The notes under the pieces are model-generated. The model did no database searches, was not told the DNA's origin, and worked only from the letters and a program-made list of their open reading frames with translations. Positions 61,578 to 64,000 of a stretch of DNA of 64,000 nucleotides are shown one piece after another. A program made the translations under genes and the position numbers. Source of the stretch: Kitasatospora xanthocidica (GTDB taxonomy: Bacteria; Actinomycetota; Actinomycetes; Streptomycetales; Streptomycetaceae); contig NZ_BNBY01000013.1 of assembly GCF_014656195.1 (NCBI RefSeq), positions 62,001-126,000 on the forward strand. Direction: 5' to 3'. Each line of letters opens with the position of its first letter. Within the stretch, counting starts at the first letter, position 1.

Positions 61578-63214
61578 TGGCGACCGCGATGAGGCCCCGC
61601 CGGGACTCGGACCCGGCCGAGGTCGGCCCGTACCGGGTCCTCGCCGAACTGGGGCGCGGCGGGATGGGCCGGGTGCTGCTGGGCGCCGCGCCGGACGGGC
61701 GGCTGGTGGCGGTCAAGCGGGTGCACGACCGGTTCGCCGCCGACGACGGCTTCCGGGCCAGGTTCCGGCGCGAGGCCGGCGCCTCCCGCCGGGTGTCCGG
61801 GGCGTACACGGCTGCCGTGATGGACGCCGACGTCGACGCGCCGACGCCCTGGCTGGCCTCGGTGTTCGTGGTCGGGCCCTCGCTCGGCGCCGCCGTCGAG
61901 GCCGCCGGACCGCTGCCCGAGGACGCCGTGCACCGGCTCGCCGTCGGACTGGCCACGGCGCTGGTGGAGATCCACCGGGCCGGGCTGATCCACCGGGACC
62001 TCAAGCCGGAGAACGTGCTGCTCGCCGAGGACGGCGTGCGCGTCATCGACTTCGGGATCGCCCGGGCGGCCGAGGACGACGCCGAACTCACCCACACCGG
62101 CGGCGTGATCGGCTCGCCCGCGTACATGTCGCCCGAGCAGGCCGAGGGCCGGGCGCTCACCCCGGCCGCCGACGTGTTCTCGCTCGGCTCGGTGCTGGCG
62201 CTCGCCCTGACCGGCCGCAGCCCCTTCGCCGGGGCCTCCACCCTGCAGACCCTGTACAACGTGGTGCACACCGAGCCGGACCTCACCGCCGTACCGGCCG
62301 CCACCCGGCCGCTGCTCGCGGCCTGCCTGGCCAAGGACCCGGCCGCCCGCCCGACCCCGGCGCGGCTGCTCGACCTCCTCGGCCCGGTCGCCCCGGCGGC
62401 CCGGCAGTGGCCGGCGGCGGTGCACCGGCTGATCACCGAGCAGCAGACGGCGGTGGACGCGCTGCTCGCGGGCCCCCGGGCCGCCGTGCCGCCGCGCCCC
62501 CGGGGCGGCGAGCCCACCTCCTACCACCTGGCGGCGCCCGGGGGCACCGCCCTGGCCACGGCGCTGGACCGGAGGCTTCCCACCCCCGCCCCCAACGCCG
62601 TGGCACCCGCCGACACCCCGCCCCGGCGGTCGCGCCGGACCGCCGCCGTCCTGGTGACCGCCGCGGTCGTGGCCGCGGCGGGCGTCGGCGGCTACCTGTG
62701 GCTGCGTGATCCGGGCGATCCGGACGGCCCGGCCGTCCCGGACAAGTACCTCAAGGCGCCGGTCTGCGCGGAGATCACCGGGAAGCTCCCGCTCCCGCCC
62801 GCCGAGCGCAAGCCGGAGAAGGACGTCTACTCCGAGCGGTCCTCCACCGCCGAGACCGTGTGCCACTGGTACGGCACGTCGGTCGTCGGCGGTCTGACCT
62901 ACGAGGACCAGGAGCCGTCCGCGATGCTCCGCTGGAGGCTCCAGCGCAGCGCGGGGAGCGCGGACAACGCGACCCAGGTCCAGCACAAGGACTTCCGGGC
63001 ACTGGTGGACGGCCGGCGGAGCGCGAGCGGCGTCGGCATCGGCGAGGAGGCGTACTGGGACCAGCCGATCAGGGGCGCGAACTGCTCCCTGGCCGTCCGC
63101 GACGGGAACCTGATCTTCTCGGTCGACCTCGGCGGCACGGACCACCCGGCGGACCGCTGCGAGGCGGACGCCGCGACGGTCGCCCGGGCGGCCCTCGCCG
63201 CGATGCCGCACTGA
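61577..63214 (+). CDS. Membrane Ser/Thr protein kinase (Hanks type), copy 2
   Basis: 545-residue paralogue of the preceding kinase, starting inside its stop codon (TGATG; a GTG three bases earlier is an alternative start). The kinase domain has ELGRGGMGRV, VAVKRV, LIHRDLKPEN, VIDFGIARA and MSPEQAEG. The membrane segment is near residue 365 (AAVLVTAAVVAAAGVGGYLWL), with an external domain of about 160 residues carrying four Cys. The kinase halves are closely similar between the two copies, while the external halves share only general layout (Cys positions and a GIxFAEEAFW / GIGEEAYW-like motif). This points to tandem duplication followed by divergence of the sensor. Confidence 0.92.
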   Translation: MATAMRPRRDSDPAEVGPYRVLAELGRGGMGRVLLGAAPDGRLVAVKRVHDRFAADDGFRARFRREAGASRRVSGAYTAAVMDADVDAPTPWLASVFVVGPSLGAAVEAAGPLPEDAVHRLAVGLATALVEIHRAGLIHRDLKPENVLLAEDGVRVIDFGIARAAEDDAELTHTGGVIGSPAYMSPEQAEGRALTPAADVFSLGSVLALALTGRSPFAGASTLQTLYNVVHTEPDLTAVPAATRPLLAACLAKDPAARPTPARLLDLLGPVAPAARQWPAAVHRLITEQQTAVDALLAGPRAAVPPRPRGGEPTSYHLAAPGGTALATALDRRLPTPAPNAVAPADTPPRRSRRTAAVLVTAAVVAAAGVGGYLWLRDPGDPDGPAVPDKYLKAPVCAEITGKLPLPPAERKPEKDVYSERSSTAETVCHWYGTSVVGGLTYEDQEPSAMLRWRLQRSAGSADNATQVQHKDFRALVDGRRSASGVGIGEEAYWDQPIRGANCSLAVRDGNLIFSVDLGGTDHPADRCEADAATVARAALAAMPH

Positions 63215-63243
63215 GGCCCTCTCGCCGACGAGCCCTCCCCGGA

Positions 63244-63286
63244 GCGCCGCGGGCCGCGGCACCCCCGTGACCGCGGCCCGCGGTGC
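63244..63286 (+). terminator. Terminator after the kinase pair
   Basis: A 16-base-pair GC-rich stem with one G-T wobble and an 11-base loop begins 30 bases after the second kinase stop. No T-run. Confidence 0.6.
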
Positions 63287-63437
63287 GACCCCGGCCCGGG
63301 CTGGTCGGGCCCCGCGGGGCACGTGAGGGCGCGGGGGCCGGCAGGTGCCTCCTGGGGCGGGTCCGTCGGGTGTTCATCCTCCGTGCGGGGCGGTCGGCAG
63401 CGCCACGACGTTGACCTGACGTTGACCCGTCATTGTC

Positions 63438-63466
63438 CTGACACTTCGCCCCGCTCCCGCTACGCT
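63438..63466 (+). promoter_or_regulatory. Promoter of the XRE-type regulator gene
   Basis: CTGACA and TACGCT are separated by 17 bases, close to the vegetative consensus. They end about 70 bases before the proposed GTG start. Confidence 0.5.
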
Positions 63467-63536
63467 CGTTCGCGGTCCGCGTCGGAGTGGCGGTGCGGAG
63501 TGGCCGCATGCCGAGGCCGGGGGACCGGGGGGATGC

Positions 63537-64000
63537 GTGGGGGCTGCGGTGTTCGCCGAACTGTTGCGGGAGCGACGACTGTCGGCGGGGTGGAGTCAGG
63601 ACGAACTCGCCGGTCGCTCGGGCGTCTCGGCCCGGTCGATCAGCGCACTGGAGGCCGGTGGGCGGCGGCCGCGGATGTCCTCGGTGGTCCGGCTCGCCGA
63701 GGCGCTCGGCGTCGACCCGGACACCCGGGCCCGGTGGCTGGCGGCGGCCCGGGACGCGGGCGCCGAGGAGCCGGGCGGAGCGGACGCCCCGGCCGGTGCC
63801 CGGCCGTCCGGTGGCCGGGAGTCCGGTACGGCGGACTCCCCGCCGTTCCCGCGCTCCCCGGCCGGGCCGGGCGGGCCGACCGTGCCGCAGCAATTACCCA
63901 TGGCCATCCGGCACTTCACCGGCCGGTCCCGGGAACTCCAGGCGCTCGACGAGCTGCTGGGCGACCGGATCCCCGGCTGCGGCGCGGTCGTGATCTCGGC
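63537..64000 (+). CDS. XRE-HTH regulator with probable NTPase domain, truncated by window edge
   Basis: Start of a large regulator. Residues about 5-70 form an XRE-type HTH (LLRERRLSAGWSQDELAG, VSARSISALEAG, MSSVVRLAEALG). A Pro/Gly/Ala-rich linker of about 60 residues follows. FTGRSRELQALDELLGDR then matches the segment just before the Walker A of NB-ARC/AfsR-like signalling ATPases. GTG at 63537 is preferred because of GGGGGG four bases upstream; GTG at 63549 is possible. Such HTH/NB-ARC/TPR proteins are common actinomycete regulators. The rest lies outside the window. Confidence 0.8.
   Translation, partial: MGAAVFAELLRERRLSAGWSQDELAGRSGVSARSISALEAGGRRPRMSSVVRLAEALGVDPDTRARWLAAARDAGAEEPGGADAPAGARPSGGRESGTADSPPFPRSPAGPGGPTVPQQLPMAIRHFTGRSRELQALDELLGDRIPGCGAVVIS

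Larger units (their letters stand above)
63215..63536 (+). other. Intergenic region before the XRE-type regulator
   Basis: 322 bases containing the kinase terminator and, further right, three TTGACC/TTGTCC-like hexamers in close succession (63410-63440) followed by the candidate promoter. The repeated TTGAC-type hexamers could be alternative -35 elements or an operator. No gene seen. Confidence 0.5.

Overview
The window is very GC-rich, with codon use typical of high-GC actinomycete genes. Most of it is antibiotic-type assembly-line enzymes, alongside LuxR-type large ATP-binding (LAL), AraC-type and XRE-type regulators, Hanks-type Ser/Thr kinases and a Tat-exported phospholipase C. Together these suggest Streptomyces or a close relative such as Kitasatospora. 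I saw no rRNA, tRNA, transposase or CRISPR array.

Region 1 (bases 1 to about 39,240) is a hybrid NRPS/PKS cluster. Eight minus-strand genes read from 30,188 down past base 1 and form what looks like one operon, with several four-base ATGA/GTGA overlaps. In order they are: a glutamine-dependent asparagine synthetase homologue; an Asp/Glu racemase homologue; a free-standing A-PCP didomain; a C-A(Gly)-PCP-C-A-PCP NRPS; an aspartyl/asparaginyl beta-hydroxylase homologue; a KS-AT-KR-ACP PKS; a C-A(Gly, with an embedded luciferase-like monooxygenase)-PCP-Cy-A(Cys)-Ox-PCP NRPS; and a KS-AT-KR-DH PKS that runs off the left edge. A type II thioesterase is divergent at 30.5 kb. A second minus-strand unit carries C-A-PCP-C-A-PCP-TE, which probably ends the chain, with a GNAT acetyltransferase gene upstream. 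The expected product is a peptide-polyketide carrying a thiazole (Cys code plus Cy plus Ox) and glycine-derived units, one of them probably oxidised at the alpha carbon.

Region 2 (39.7 to 42.5 kb, plus strand) holds a DrrAB-like ABC exporter and a dimethylargininase-type guanidine-modifying enzyme. These may be the export and supply edge of the NRPS/PKS cluster.

Region 3 (42.6 to 47.2 kb, plus strand) is a compact five-gene operon that looks like a ribosomally made, post-translationally modified peptide (RiPP) system. A good promoter and Shine-Dalgarno sequence precede a 49-residue peptide gene. A very strong hairpin follows it. Then come an M29-type aminopeptidase homologue, an MFS exporter, a JmjC/cupin-4 oxygenase and an HExxH protein of the putative peptide beta-hydroxylase type, almost without gaps. 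I recognise no characterised pathway with this combination, and it is my leading candidate for an undescribed system.

Region 4 (47.3 to 64 kb) is mainly chromosomal-type genes: a methyltransferase, an MFS exporter, phospholipase C, a LAL regulator, an AraC/hydrolase/AraC set, an alpha/beta hydrolase, a small orphan gene, two tandem membrane Ser/Thr kinases, and the start of an XRE-type regulator cut by the right edge. Hairpins close most convergent gene pairs.
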